NCBI GenBank assembly: GCA_045113775.1
Contig: JBGUJH010000141.1
Location: forward strand, 42,811 to 106,810
Direction of reading: 5' to 3'
DNA from: CAG-791 sp045113775
GTDB lineage: Bacteria > Bacillota > Clostridia > Lachnospirales > Lachnospiraceae
DNA: 64,000 bases
This document shows, piece by piece, positions 34,716 through 43,209 of the stretch (position 1 is the first letter of the stretch; each line of letters begins with the position of its first letter). A program made the position numbers and the translations under genes. Below the pieces are notes generated by a model that worked only from the letters and a program-made list of their open reading frames with translations, made no database searches and had not been told where the DNA came from.

Positions 34716-35931
34716 TGCTCTCTCCTTCATAACTTCGTTTTACATAGCTGAACTGAAAGGGATCCTTAAAATTGCTCCTGTATATCCTTCCTGAGAAGGC
34801 CAGATGCGGCATAGCAACCAAAGAGACTCCTTCCGGGAGCACATAGCCGTACATGGGGTCCGCAATGACTGTGGTCCCGGGGCGGCAAAGCTTCTCCAAA
34901 GCACTCTCTATTTCCTCTTCTCCGCGGCAGACCAGGTCACCTGGCCGGAGCAGCGGCTCACTCTCCTCAGTCGCCGCGATCACCTTTGCCGTAAATCCTT
35001 TTTCTTTTAATTCTTCCGCTATGCTGCATGACAGGACCGGCTCGCCGATCACTATATGCTGCGACTGATCTGTACACTCCGTCTGTTCACATCTGTAAAA
35101 GGGACCGCTGCTGCCGCCATTCGCAGCCAGTCGCATTTGCTCTGACAGCTTCTCTGCCGTGCTTCCCACAGGAGCACCGGCCACCCAGGGCGTTCCGAAA
35201 CGCTTTTGTAAATACTGTGCAGCCTTCAGGCCGGCCGCGGAGACGACAAGGTTTACGTCCGCTGTTCCCGCCTGTCGCAAGTGATCAAGAGAATCACCCA
35301 TGGCCCAGACCGACCGGATCTGCCAGCCATCCCGCTCCAGGATTCCCCTGATCGAACGACAGCAAGACTCCGCCGCATAGTCCAGAGGCGTCATCCCCAA
35401 AATATTAACGCTGCGCTGTCTGTGCCCGGCATCAGCTGGTATATCTCTCTGAGAACCTGCGCCGTTTTCATCTCCGGTTCCGCTCTCCCCGAACATCTTT
35501 TCCGCCAGTTTTTCAAGCGCAAGCCCTGCTCCGCTGATATAATCGTGCATCCCGTTGGTCGGGATATAGAAGGACGGAATACCTGTCCTGCCTTCAATGA
35601 TCCTGCAGATCCCCGCAAAGTCCGTCCCCGTCAAATACGGGATCGGCGAATTGCACAGCGCTATGAAGGCCGGGGAAAACTCCTGAGAGGCTCTCACAAC
35701 GTCGTCTATGAACTTACTGTCATTGCCCATGATCGCGTCGGGCTCACACAGTCCCGAAAGGAAGATCAGGCTGTCGCGGTCGTACCAGCGGATCTCGTCA
35801 TGCGTGTTATAAGTGGAATTGCAGCCCGACGGGTCGTGCATGACCACCATGCCTCCCAGTTCGTAAAGAGCGGAACATACGCCCGATACATCTCCCGTAT
35901 AGACCGGCAGTATTCTGTATGCCTGTCTCAT
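34705..35931 (-). CDS. Free NifK-like subunit (nitrogenase component 1 family)
   Basis: 408 residues of the nitrogenase component 1 / BchN-like fold. It keeps three cysteines where P-cluster-type ligands lie: C37 (DPSGCNST), C62 (SGLCEPDAIMG) and C93 (FIALCNSPIPY), so it likely shares an iron-sulfur cluster with a D-type partner. It aligns by eye with the second half of the 868-residue fusion (YELGGMVVMHDPSGC versus YELGGITVICDAGGC). The partner is probably the H-D fusion, 21 bases upstream. True nitrogenase FeMo-cofactor ligands are not seen in this pair. Substrate unknown. Confidence 0.82.
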   Translation of the reverse strand: MRQAYRILPVYTGDVSGVCSALYELGGMVVMHDPSGCNSTYNTHDEIRWYDRDSLIFLSGLCEPDAIMGNDSKFIDDVVRASQEFSPAFIALCNSPIPYLTGTDFAGICRIIEGRTGIPSFYIPTNGMHDYISGAGLALEKLAEKMFGESGTGDENGAGSQRDIPADAGHRQRSVNILGMTPLDYAAESCCRSIRGILERDGWQIRSVWAMGDSLDHLRQAGTADVNLVVSAAGLKAAQYLQKRFGTPWVAGAPVGSTAEKLSEQMRLAANGGSSGPFYRCEQTECTDQSQHIVIGEPVLSCSIAEELKEKGFTAKVIAATEESEPLLRPGDLVCRGEEEIESALEKLCRPGTTVIADPMYGYVLPEGVSLVAMPHLAFSGRIYRSNFKDPFQFSYVKRSYEGESNES

Positions 35932-35952
35932 AGATTCCTCCTGTCCTTCCGG

Positions 35953-38139
35953 TCAAAGTATAATGCTCTCGCAGCCCAGCCCTTTTCTGGGCACCAGGTC
36001 CCTGGTGTCCTTGGCATGTTCATAGGCATCTTCCATAAGTCCTGCAAGTTTGCGGATCCCGCTGTATCCCCACATGCCGCCGAAATCGACGAGATTTACG
36101 AAATGATCTGTTCCGCAGAACCATGCGGCTTTCGGCCCGACCGCCAGATAGTCCTTGTGATATCCGTCTATTCCCTTTGCATGCAGAAGACGTCCTTTGA
36201 CATGGATCGTGCTGCATAGGAGCACTTCGCTGTGATTGTTCTTCAACCAGTCGAAGTCCTCTTCCTCCTCAAGGCTGACTGCGTCCAGATAGACTTCTTT
36301 GACGTTCAGTCCCCGTTCAAGAAGCAGCTTTGCAAGCCCCAGCGGACGCTGTACACAGATGTAATCGATCGCGATCGGCGTATCGCCGATCAGGCTCTTC
36401 AAATGGCTTATGGCATTGTCACATGCTTTTTCTTCTGCCGCATAATCGATTCCCGCCTGCTCCGGCTTAACGCCCAGGACCTGTCCCGCTCTTTCCAGGA
36501 GCATTTTGATCTCGCTGTATCCCAGCGCCGCGGGAAGGTACAGAGGCGTATTGCCCAGCCTTCTGGCCGTCTGCTTAACAGAAGTCTCAGCCATGGGACT
36601 TCTGGTGATCATAACTTTTCTTCCTGAAAGCACCAGATACTCCTCAAGTGTCGGACAGTCCTGGATCTGCAGCGGCTTCGACACAGTTCCCTGCGCTTCA
36701 TCCGCCTTGCGGATCAGTTTCATCAGCTCACTGTCAGGATCCAGAGCAAAGAGATCACCCAGAAGCGCTGTCGATCCGCTCTTTTCTGCTGAGGGCTGCA
36801 GCACGTCCATCATGGCTTTCCTGAGCTTTGCGTCGGGCGTCGGTCCTGTTTTCTGCATGATCGGGTCCATCCAGCACTTCACAAAGACGATCCCCGGAAA
36901 TCTTTTCTCCAGCTCTCGGTAGACATAACCCATGTCGCACCCCATAAAGTGGTGCAGGCACACCGGAAATACCAGGACAGCCTTGGGAAGGCCCCCTTCA
37001 CCGCGCTTTTTTCGGAGCTTGCCCAGTACATCCGTGATTCCTTCGAGGGTGATCTGCTCCAGATTCCCGCTGTGCATGTCCTTTTCCTCAAGGACAACAC
37101 AGGAAAACCTCTCGATCGCGTTCATCTCTGCCGCAGTCATAACGACGCCGCGCATGCAGTTGTCCGAGCAGATGTAGATCTGGTGGGCCTGCGGGAGCAG
37201 CATGCCGATGTGCACTATATTCCAGGTCTCATGTACGGGCGCATTGAACTCCAGGCCCGCCGTAAAAGGGGATGGAAATGACGCCTTCCCTATTGGAATT
37301 CTTGAGGGACCTGCGCTTAAATCTGTGCCGCTGAGCTTTTCCCGCGTAAAAACAGACTTCTGCTGAGCGGGGTACTCAATCGCGCAGTCGGCCGCGATCC
37401 TGTCCGCAAGCGCCCGGTAAGAGGCCGCCATCTCCGATTCCGGAAACGCGCTCATAACTGTGACGCCGAGTTCTTCCGCCTCCTGGACCGTATCGGACCT
37501 GTCCAGCCTGCCGATCACTTCAGTGTGAAGATCCTGCGCAAGTTCCAGGACCTTCTCCTCCTCGCGCTTTACATTTCTGCGGTTGAGGATCAATCCTCCA
37601 AGCTGCGCGTAGCCCCGCTCTTTAAACCCCTCTACTGCCAGTCCGATGTTTGCCGCCGCGTAGACAGCCATGTTTTCTCCCGACGTCAGGATGTACACTT
37701 TACTCGCGTACCCCTCCCGCATGGGCATGGCAAATCCGCCGCATACCACATCGCCCAGAACGTCATAGAGAATGACGTCGGGTCTGTATTTTGCCAAAAT
37801 ACCTTTCTCCCGCAAGGTCTCCAGCGCCGTTATGATACCACGGCCTGCACAGCCCTGTCCCGGCGTCGGTCCCCCGGCTTCCGCACAGATGATCCTGCCG
37901 CCTCCGGCAGTCTCCCTGACAAATATGACTTCATCGAGCTCAAAAGGTTCACGCCTTCTGACCATCTCCATGACAGAAGGCAGCACATGCCCGCAGCGCA
38001 GGCTCATGGTAGAATCCGCCTTGGGATCACAGCCGATCTGCAGCACTGTCATCCCGCGATCCGCCCAGTACTCGGTTAAATTGGAGACGGTGGTCGATTT
38101 CCCGATGCCGCCTTTTCCGTAAAAAGCAATTCTGATCAT
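35953..38139 (-). CDS. NifH-like/NifD-like fusion protein
   Basis: A 728-residue fusion. Residues 1-260 are a full NifH-type reductase: P-loop GKGGIGKST (8-16), CDPKADST (37-44), cluster cysteines C97 (GQGCAGRG) and C133 (GDVVCGGF). Residues about 300-728 are a component-1 D-type domain with C324, C328, C347, C394 and C401 (ICSDNC; FPVCLHHFMGCD). NifH acts as a dimer that docks on D/K pairs and must come off after each electron transfer, so a covalent H-D link is unusual. It overlaps the TM1266-type gene (ATGA) and precedes the K-type gene. The frame is intact, so the fusion is real in this sequence. Confidence 0.85.
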   Translation of the reverse strand: MIRIAFYGKGGIGKSTTVSNLTEYWADRGMTVLQIGCDPKADSTMSLRCGHVLPSVMEMVRRREPFELDEVIFVRETAGGGRIICAEAGGPTPGQGCAGRGIITALETLREKGILAKYRPDVILYDVLGDVVCGGFAMPMREGYASKVYILTSGENMAVYAAANIGLAVEGFKERGYAQLGGLILNRRNVKREEEKVLELAQDLHTEVIGRLDRSDTVQEAEELGVTVMSAFPESEMAASYRALADRIAADCAIEYPAQQKSVFTREKLSGTDLSAGPSRIPIGKASFPSPFTAGLEFNAPVHETWNIVHIGMLLPQAHQIYICSDNCMRGVVMTAAEMNAIERFSCVVLEEKDMHSGNLEQITLEGITDVLGKLRKKRGEGGLPKAVLVFPVCLHHFMGCDMGYVYRELEKRFPGIVFVKCWMDPIMQKTGPTPDAKLRKAMMDVLQPSAEKSGSTALLGDLFALDPDSELMKLIRKADEAQGTVSKPLQIQDCPTLEEYLVLSGRKVMITRSPMAETSVKQTARRLGNTPLYLPAALGYSEIKMLLERAGQVLGVKPEQAGIDYAAEEKACDNAISHLKSLIGDTPIAIDYICVQRPLGLAKLLLERGLNVKEVYLDAVSLEEEEDFDWLKNNHSEVLLCSTIHVKGRLLHAKGIDGYHKDYLAVGPKAAWFCGTDHFVNLVDFGGMWGYSGIRKLAGLMEDAYEHAKDTRDLVPRKGLGCESIIL

Positions 38140-38408
38140 TTTAACTCCGTTTGAGTGATAACATTGGAATAGGCCGTCTTGGCGCTGATCCCCGGCAGCC
38201 GCCCGATCCGGCCCGAAAGGGCGCTGATCTTCTCCTGCGGCGCGTCCACAGCGACACTTATGATACTGATCCCTTTATCTCTGTAGGGTATTCCCATTCT
38301 GCCTATTACGTAATTGCGGTATTCGTGAAGAATCTCATTGATCTTCTGCGCGGCGTCCTCGTTCTCCACGATGATCGAGATCACCGCCACTCTCGTCTCT
38401 ATACTCAT
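38136..38408 (-). CDS. TM1266-type ACT-domain protein (putative iron-hydrogenase-system regulator)
   Basis: A 90-residue ferredoxin-fold protein: TRVAVISIIVENEDAAQKIN, then RMGIPYRDKGISIISVAVDAP. This family is found beside [FeFe]-hydrogenase maturation genes and is taken to be a regulator or ligand sensor, though its action is not known. Here it sits between hypE and the H-D fusion, with an ATGA overlap to the latter and GGAGGATAC before its own start. Confidence 0.85.
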   Translation of the reverse strand: MSIETRVAVISIIVENEDAAQKINEILHEYRNYVIGRMGIPYRDKGISIISVAVDAPQEKISALSGRIGRLPGISAKTAYSNVITQTELK

Positions 38409-38426
38409 GAAGTATCCTCCGGCTCC

Positions 38427-39452
38427 TCAGCAGATCCTGGGGAGCAGTTCATTACCCGGCTGGGGAAGAAGTGTCTGTGCGCCTATTTCAGTTGTCATGG
38501 TGACCCTTCCGGGCATCGTGTCCGTGATCTCTCCGATCACTGCGGCGCCCTCGGTATATTTGCAGCTCCTGAGCGTCTCTATAAGAAGATCCGCACTCTC
38601 CCGGGGACATACCATGACAAGTCTGCCCTCGCAGGCCAGGTACAGCGGTTCAAGGCCGAGCAGCCCGCAGACGCCCTTTACAGTCGGATCTACCGGAATC
38701 TTCGCGGCCTCAAGGTTCACGCCGACGCCGCTCTGCGCCGCGATCTCGTAGAGGACCGTTCCGACGCCGCCTCTTGTGGCGTCTCTGATGACATGGATTC
38801 CGGGAACTGCTTCCAGCGCCGCCTGCACCGCTCCGGAAAGAGGCGCACAGTCACTTGTGACATCCGCTTCGATCCCGTAGTCCTCTCTCTCGAGGAGGAT
38901 CGTGCAGCCGTGCCTTCCGATATCGCCGGTCACAATGACGACATCCCCGGGCTGAGCGAGGGCGCCTGATGTGCGCACTCCCTTCGGAATGATCCCGACT
39001 CCCGTAGTATTGATGAATACGCCGTCGACCTGTCCTTTGCCGGCCACTTTCGTATCACCCGCCACGATCTTCACTCCTGCTTCGGCGGCCGTCTTCTCCA
39101 TAGCTGCCGCGATCTCCTCGAGCTTTTTCATAGAGAATCCTTCCTCGATGACAAAACCGCAGGTGAGATATTTGGGCACTGCTCCCATACAGGCCAGGTC
39201 ATTCACTGTGCCGCAGATCGAGAGCTTTCCGATATTTCCGCCCGCAAAGAAAGCGGGGGAGACGATAAAGCCGTCCGTCGACATGGCGATCGTCCCCTTT
39301 TCAACGTCGATCACCGCAGCGTCATCCGCCGTAAAGAGAGGATTCTGAAAATGTGCTTTGAATACGCGGTCGATCAGTTCAGAGGTCTGTTTGCCCCCCG
39401 CGCCGTGGGCCAGTGTTACTGTGTCGCTGTTCATAGTGTTGTCCATCTTCAA
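38427..39452 (-). CDS. hypE: Carbamoyl-dehydratase HypE
   Basis: Dehydrates the thiocarbamoyl on its C-terminal cysteine to thiocyanate and passes cyanide to iron held by HypCD. The 341-residue protein has the PurM-like ATP fold (TLAHGAGGKQTSELI, ADDAAVID) and ends exactly in PRIC, so the acceptor Cys341 is present and the enzyme should be active. Start overlaps hypD by ATGA. Confidence 0.96.
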   Translation of the reverse strand: MKMDNTMNSDTVTLAHGAGGKQTSELIDRVFKAHFQNPLFTADDAAVIDVEKGTIAMSTDGFIVSPAFFAGGNIGKLSICGTVNDLACMGAVPKYLTCGFVIEEGFSMKKLEEIAAAMEKTAAEAGVKIVAGDTKVAGKGQVDGVFINTTGVGIIPKGVRTSGALAQPGDVVIVTGDIGRHGCTILLEREDYGIEADVTSDCAPLSGAVQAALEAVPGIHVIRDATRGGVGTVLYEIAAQSGVGVNLEAAKIPVDPTVKGVCGLLGLEPLYLACEGRLVMVCPRESADLLIETLRSCKYTEGAAVIGEITDTMPGRVTMTTEIGAQTLLPQPGNELLPRIC

Positions 39453-40531
39453 CCTCCATACAGATAAAATGCCGAGCAGGCGCCCTCTCCGGAGACCATG
39501 CAGGCTCCGATCGGGTGCTCCGGCGTGCAGACCTTGCCGAAAACTTTGCAGTCAGAGGGCAGGCATTTGCCCTGAAGGACCTCCCCGCATCTGCAGGCGG
39601 GATTGCCCTTGCCCTCTACCTTGGGAAGGTCAAATTTGATCCTCGCGTCATAATTTGCGAAGTTCTCCCGCAGCTTCATGCCTGAGAGCGGGATCTCGCC
39701 GATCCCTCTCCATTCGCTGTCGCAGGGTTCCATCATGGAATCCACCAGGCGCACAGCTGCCGGCTGTCCCTGAGGCCTGACAACTCTGGGGTAGCAGTTC
39801 ACGAAGAAAGGATCACCCTTCTCGAACTTAGTCACAGCCACTGCCAGCGCGGTCACGAGTTCCGCCGCCGTAAATCCGGCGCAAACGCCGCTCACTCCTC
39901 GCTTCGCGAGATCTTCACAGATCCCCGTTCCGATGATCGCGTGCACATGTCCGGGGTACAGATACAGATCTGTGCTGTCCTTCATGGCTTCATAGGCCCC
40001 GGGCATAGTCTTGTTAGCCGTCAGAACAGAGAAATTCTCCACTCCCTGTTCCTCAGCCGACTGCACTGCAAGGCATACGGAAGGCGTTGTGGTCTCAAAT
40101 CCGACTGACAAAAAGACTACCTGTTCCTCAGGATGCCTGACTGCATAGTCCACCGCATCCGCCGGGGAATAGACGACCTGGACCTTAGCACCGGCGCCGC
40201 GAGCTTTCTGAAGACTCGACGATGTTCCCGGCACACGGACCAAATCTCCGAAAGTACAGATCGTACATCCGTGATCCAGAGCCAGAAGCAGCGCCTCATC
40301 GATAAAGCTGACCGGCGTCACGCATACCGGACATCCGGGCCCGGAGATCAGGCGGATGTTCGGCGGCAGGATCCTGCGTATGCCGAGTCGGAAGATCTCG
40401 TGTGTGTGCGTACCGCACACCTCCATGATCCTCACATCAGGTCCGCTGTAATTCTTCAGGATCTCAAGCGCATTCTTTTTCTTCTCTCCGCCTGCCGAAG
40501 ACGGACCGGCCTGATTCATGTTCTGAGTCAT
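39449..40531 (-). CDS. hypD: Hydrogenase maturation protein HypD
   Basis: Iron-sulfur scaffold that, with HypC, assembles Fe(CN)2CO. Motifs are MEVCGTHTHEI, SGPGCPVCVTP, GFETTTPSV and a cysteine-rich C-terminal part (CRCGEVLQGKCLPSDC, then GACMVSGEGACSAF) that binds the [4Fe-4S] cluster. Length 360, normal. ATGA overlaps on both sides (hypC and hypE) show tight coupling. Confidence 0.97.
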   Translation of the reverse strand: MTQNMNQAGPSSAGGEKKKNALEILKNYSGPDVRIMEVCGTHTHEIFRLGIRRILPPNIRLISGPGCPVCVTPVSFIDEALLLALDHGCTICTFGDLVRVPGTSSSLQKARGAGAKVQVVYSPADAVDYAVRHPEEQVVFLSVGFETTTPSVCLAVQSAEEQGVENFSVLTANKTMPGAYEAMKDSTDLYLYPGHVHAIIGTGICEDLAKRGVSGVCAGFTAAELVTALAVAVTKFEKGDPFFVNCYPRVVRPQGQPAAVRLVDSMMEPCDSEWRGIGEIPLSGMKLRENFANYDARIKFDLPKVEGKGNPACRCGEVLQGKCLPSDCKVFGKVCTPEHPIGACMVSGEGACSAFYLYGG

Positions 40532-40740
40532 AAGAATTCCTCCAGAAGATCCTGCGTCTCCGTTTGATCGTCACTTGTGATCTTAGAGATAGCGGCTCCC
40601 GCGTGTACCATGACGTAATCGCCCGGCTCGAGGTCCTCAAGGAGCTGCGCCGATACCTGCCTCTTAGCCCCGCTGGCGTCCACAAGCGCCGTACCGTTCT
40701 CATTGATCCTTACTACTCTTGCTGAAAGTCCTACACACAT
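40528..40740 (-). CDS. hypC: Hydrogenase maturation chaperone HypC
   Basis: A 70-residue chaperone that holds iron with HypD through its N-terminal cysteine. It starts MCVGLSARVV, the HypC hallmark with the essential Cys2, and continues in the small OB-like fold (LEPGDYVMVHAGAAISKI). GAGGAG lies upstream. Its presence implies that Fe(CN)2CO is handed to some apo-target. Confidence 0.96.
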   Translation of the reverse strand: MCVGLSARVVRINENGTALVDASGAKRQVSAQLLEDLEPGDYVMVHAGAAISKITSDDQTETQDLLEEFL

Positions 40741-40758
40741 ATCTGTCTCCTCTGCTGT

Positions 40759-43209
40759 TTAAGGTTCGATAAGCGAACCGCTGCTCCGCGTATCACACGC
40801 GGGTATTACTTTTTTATCATATACAGCCTGCAATGCCGCCACGGCCTGCCCCAGCGCGATCCCACCGTCATTGGGAGGTACCAGGTGATGGATCAGCACC
40901 TTGAATCCCTTTTCTTCCAGCCCTTTTTTGACCATATCCAGAAGGAGTCTGTTCTGGAAGCAGCCGCCGCTCAGCGCCGCGGTACTGACTTTGTTCCCTT
41001 TTCGGATCTCGCAGCAGGCAGCGATGATCCGGTCTGCGAGCCTTCTGTGGAATATCCACGCCAAACGGTCCGGCTCTTCGCCCTCCAGCCTTCCCAGCGT
41101 GATCTCTCTTACGATCTGCTCGGTCGTAAGAATAAGACGGCCGTCTTCGGCTTTACAAATAGTTTCAATACATTCTCCGCCGACGGAAGCATCCGCCGTC
41201 TTCCCATATCTCTCCGCAGCAAATTCGAGCGCCATCGAGGCCTCCCCCTCAAAGGTGGAGTGCCTGCAGATCCCGCAGATGGCGCTCACTGCGTCGAACA
41301 GTCTTCCCGCGCTCGTCGAAGTCACCGCATTGAGGCCTTTATCCGCCATTTTCATGAGGACCGCCGCTTCCTGCGCAGTGCAGAGCGCAAGTTTCTTTAT
41401 AGTCTCACCTGCATCAGCGAGCGGCGAGGCAGCTCTCTCAGTCTTGCTGATACTGTGCAGCATTGACACTGCGATCCTCCAGCCGTCTTTGGAGGAGAGG
41501 TCTCCGCCCACCTGTATAAAAGGTCTTATACTGGCTGATCTGTCAAAACCGTGATAATCTGCGGTGAGGATCTCTCCGCCCCAGATGCTTCCGTCCGTCC
41601 CGTATCCGGTACCGTCCATGGAAACGCCGATCACGCGGTCAGAAAAATCATTCTCCGCCATGCAGCTGAGTATGTGCGCGTAATGGTGCTGCACTTTCAC
41701 TACCGGCAGCGGACCTTTGCCGTGCTCTTTTCCGATCTTTCCGGCAAGCTCCATAGCAGTTGTCACGGAGTTGTACCTGGGATGCATATCGCAGGCGATG
41801 ACCTGCGGCGTCACTTCAAGGAGCCTTGCGTATCTCTCTGTCGTCTCCTCCAGCGCTTTGACGCTTCGAAGATCCGCCAGGTCCCCAATATAAGAGGACG
41901 GATAGAAAAGGCTTCCGGTCCCGATGCAGAAGGTGTTCTTCAGCTCTCCGCCGATAGCAAGAATACCTGTTCCATGGCCTTCCCCCATGTTCTCTCCCCA
42001 TGCGGACAGCATGTAAGGGAGCGGCGCGTAACCTCTGGATCTGCGGATCATATAGGGTTCGTCGTCATAGAAGTCCATGACCGAGTCATCCGCCCTGATC
42101 CTGATCTTGCGGTCATGGGACAAAATACAGTCGCAGAGGTTCCCGAGTTCCTGCAGCGCCTCCGCGTCATCCCGGCAGATCGGGGCTCCCGATACATTTC
42201 CGCTGGTCATCACAAGGCAGTCCGGCATCTCGATCCCGTCTGTATAGTCGAATATAAGGAGCTGAACGGGCGCATAGGGAAGCATGACGCCTACTGTCGG
42301 GTTACCGGGCGCAATGGAAGGACAGAGCCTTCCCTGCGGCTTCTTCTCCAGCAGAAGAATCGGCTTCTGGTGTCCTGTGAGGATCTCCCTCTGCCGTTCA
42401 CTGACTATGCACTCCCTCTCGACGGCCGCCTCGTCGCGCATCATCACTGCAAAAGGCTTTACAGGCCTGGACTTCCTTGTACGGAGCTTCGCGACAGCCT
42501 CTTCATTGGTCGCATCACAGCACAGGTGGAATCCTCCGATCCCTTTGATCGCCGCGATCCCGCCCTCGGCGATGATCCTGCGGGTCCTGGTGATCGCTTC
42601 CCGGCCTCTCACCGCCTCTTCTCCCGCCAGATAGACTTCCGGGCCGCATTCATTGCAGCAGACGGGCTGGGCGTCGTAGCGCCTGCTCGAAGGAGAATGA
42701 TACTCCTCAGCGCACTGCGGGCACATAGGAAACATCTTCATACTGGTCCGCTCCCTGTCATAAGGCAGCGCGTCCAGGATCGTAAGGCGCGGTCCGCAAC
42801 ATGTACAGTTTATAAACGGATGCAGGTACCTTCTGTCAGCGGGATCATAGAGCTCCGCTTTGCATTCCTCGCAGATCGCAATATCCGGCGAGATAAAGAT
42901 CTCGCCCTTGGTCTTGGCGCTCTCGATGATCTCGAAAGATTCGAAGCGGCGCTCTGAACTGTCCGCGCTGCGAACGTCCATCTTCAGGACTGCCGCCCTT
43001 CTGGGCGGTCTCTTCTCCAAAAGGCTCACAAAGAATTGCGTCTGCTCATCAGTGCCTTGCGCAAAGATCTCCACATACGGCCCTTTATTGCACACTGAAC
43101 CGGTGACTCCCGCTGTGGCCGCATGTCGGGCGACCGTAGGGCGGAAACCAACTCCCTGTACAATGCCGTATACTTTGATTCTCAAAGTTTTTGTCTTTTT
43201 TCCGATCAT
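40759..43209 (-). CDS. hypF: Carbamoyltransferase HypF
   Basis: Makes the carbamoyl-adenylate and moves carbamoyl to HypE Cys. Domains in order: acylphosphatase (KVYGIVQGVGFRPTVARHA), two zinc fingers (CEECKAEL..INCTCCGPR, MCPQCAEEY..CCNECGPE), YrdC-like domain, and the Kae1-like ATPase domain (VKVQHHYAHILSCMAEN; SGGCFQNRLLLDMV). At 816 residues it is about 50 longer than many HypF. The last dozen or so codons overlap a palindromic repeat (40763-40802), so the C-terminal tail looks like a recent addition. Start overlaps the D-K fusion gene (ATGA). Confidence 0.96.
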   Translation of the reverse strand: MIGKKTKTLRIKVYGIVQGVGFRPTVARHAATAGVTGSVCNKGPYVEIFAQGTDEQTQFFVSLLEKRPPRRAAVLKMDVRSADSSERRFESFEIIESAKTKGEIFISPDIAICEECKAELYDPADRRYLHPFINCTCCGPRLTILDALPYDRERTSMKMFPMCPQCAEEYHSPSSRRYDAQPVCCNECGPEVYLAGEEAVRGREAITRTRRIIAEGGIAAIKGIGGFHLCCDATNEEAVAKLRTRKSRPVKPFAVMMRDEAAVERECIVSERQREILTGHQKPILLLEKKPQGRLCPSIAPGNPTVGVMLPYAPVQLLIFDYTDGIEMPDCLVMTSGNVSGAPICRDDAEALQELGNLCDCILSHDRKIRIRADDSVMDFYDDEPYMIRRSRGYAPLPYMLSAWGENMGEGHGTGILAIGGELKNTFCIGTGSLFYPSSYIGDLADLRSVKALEETTERYARLLEVTPQVIACDMHPRYNSVTTAMELAGKIGKEHGKGPLPVVKVQHHYAHILSCMAENDFSDRVIGVSMDGTGYGTDGSIWGGEILTADYHGFDRSASIRPFIQVGGDLSSKDGWRIAVSMLHSISKTERAASPLADAGETIKKLALCTAQEAAVLMKMADKGLNAVTSTSAGRLFDAVSAICGICRHSTFEGEASMALEFAAERYGKTADASVGGECIETICKAEDGRLILTTEQIVREITLGRLEGEEPDRLAWIFHRRLADRIIAACCEIRKGNKVSTAALSGGCFQNRLLLDMVKKGLEEKGFKVLIHHLVPPNDGGIALGQAVAALQAVYDKKVIPACDTRSSGSLIEP
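40763..40802 (+). repeat. Palindromic repeat, copy 3, inside the hypF 3' end
   Basis: GGTTCG-ATAAG-CGAACC (40763-40779), then GCTGCTCCGCG and a second hairpin CCGCG / CGCGG ending at 40802. Same plan as the copies at 9953 and 63920, but here it is translated as the hypF tail. Confidence 0.6.

Noticed and set aside
35953..38139. Sequencing error joining separate nifH and nifD genes
   Set aside because: The frame runs through a 40-residue linker without stop or poor codon use, and no ribosome site or start lies at the joint; the fusion is best taken as real.
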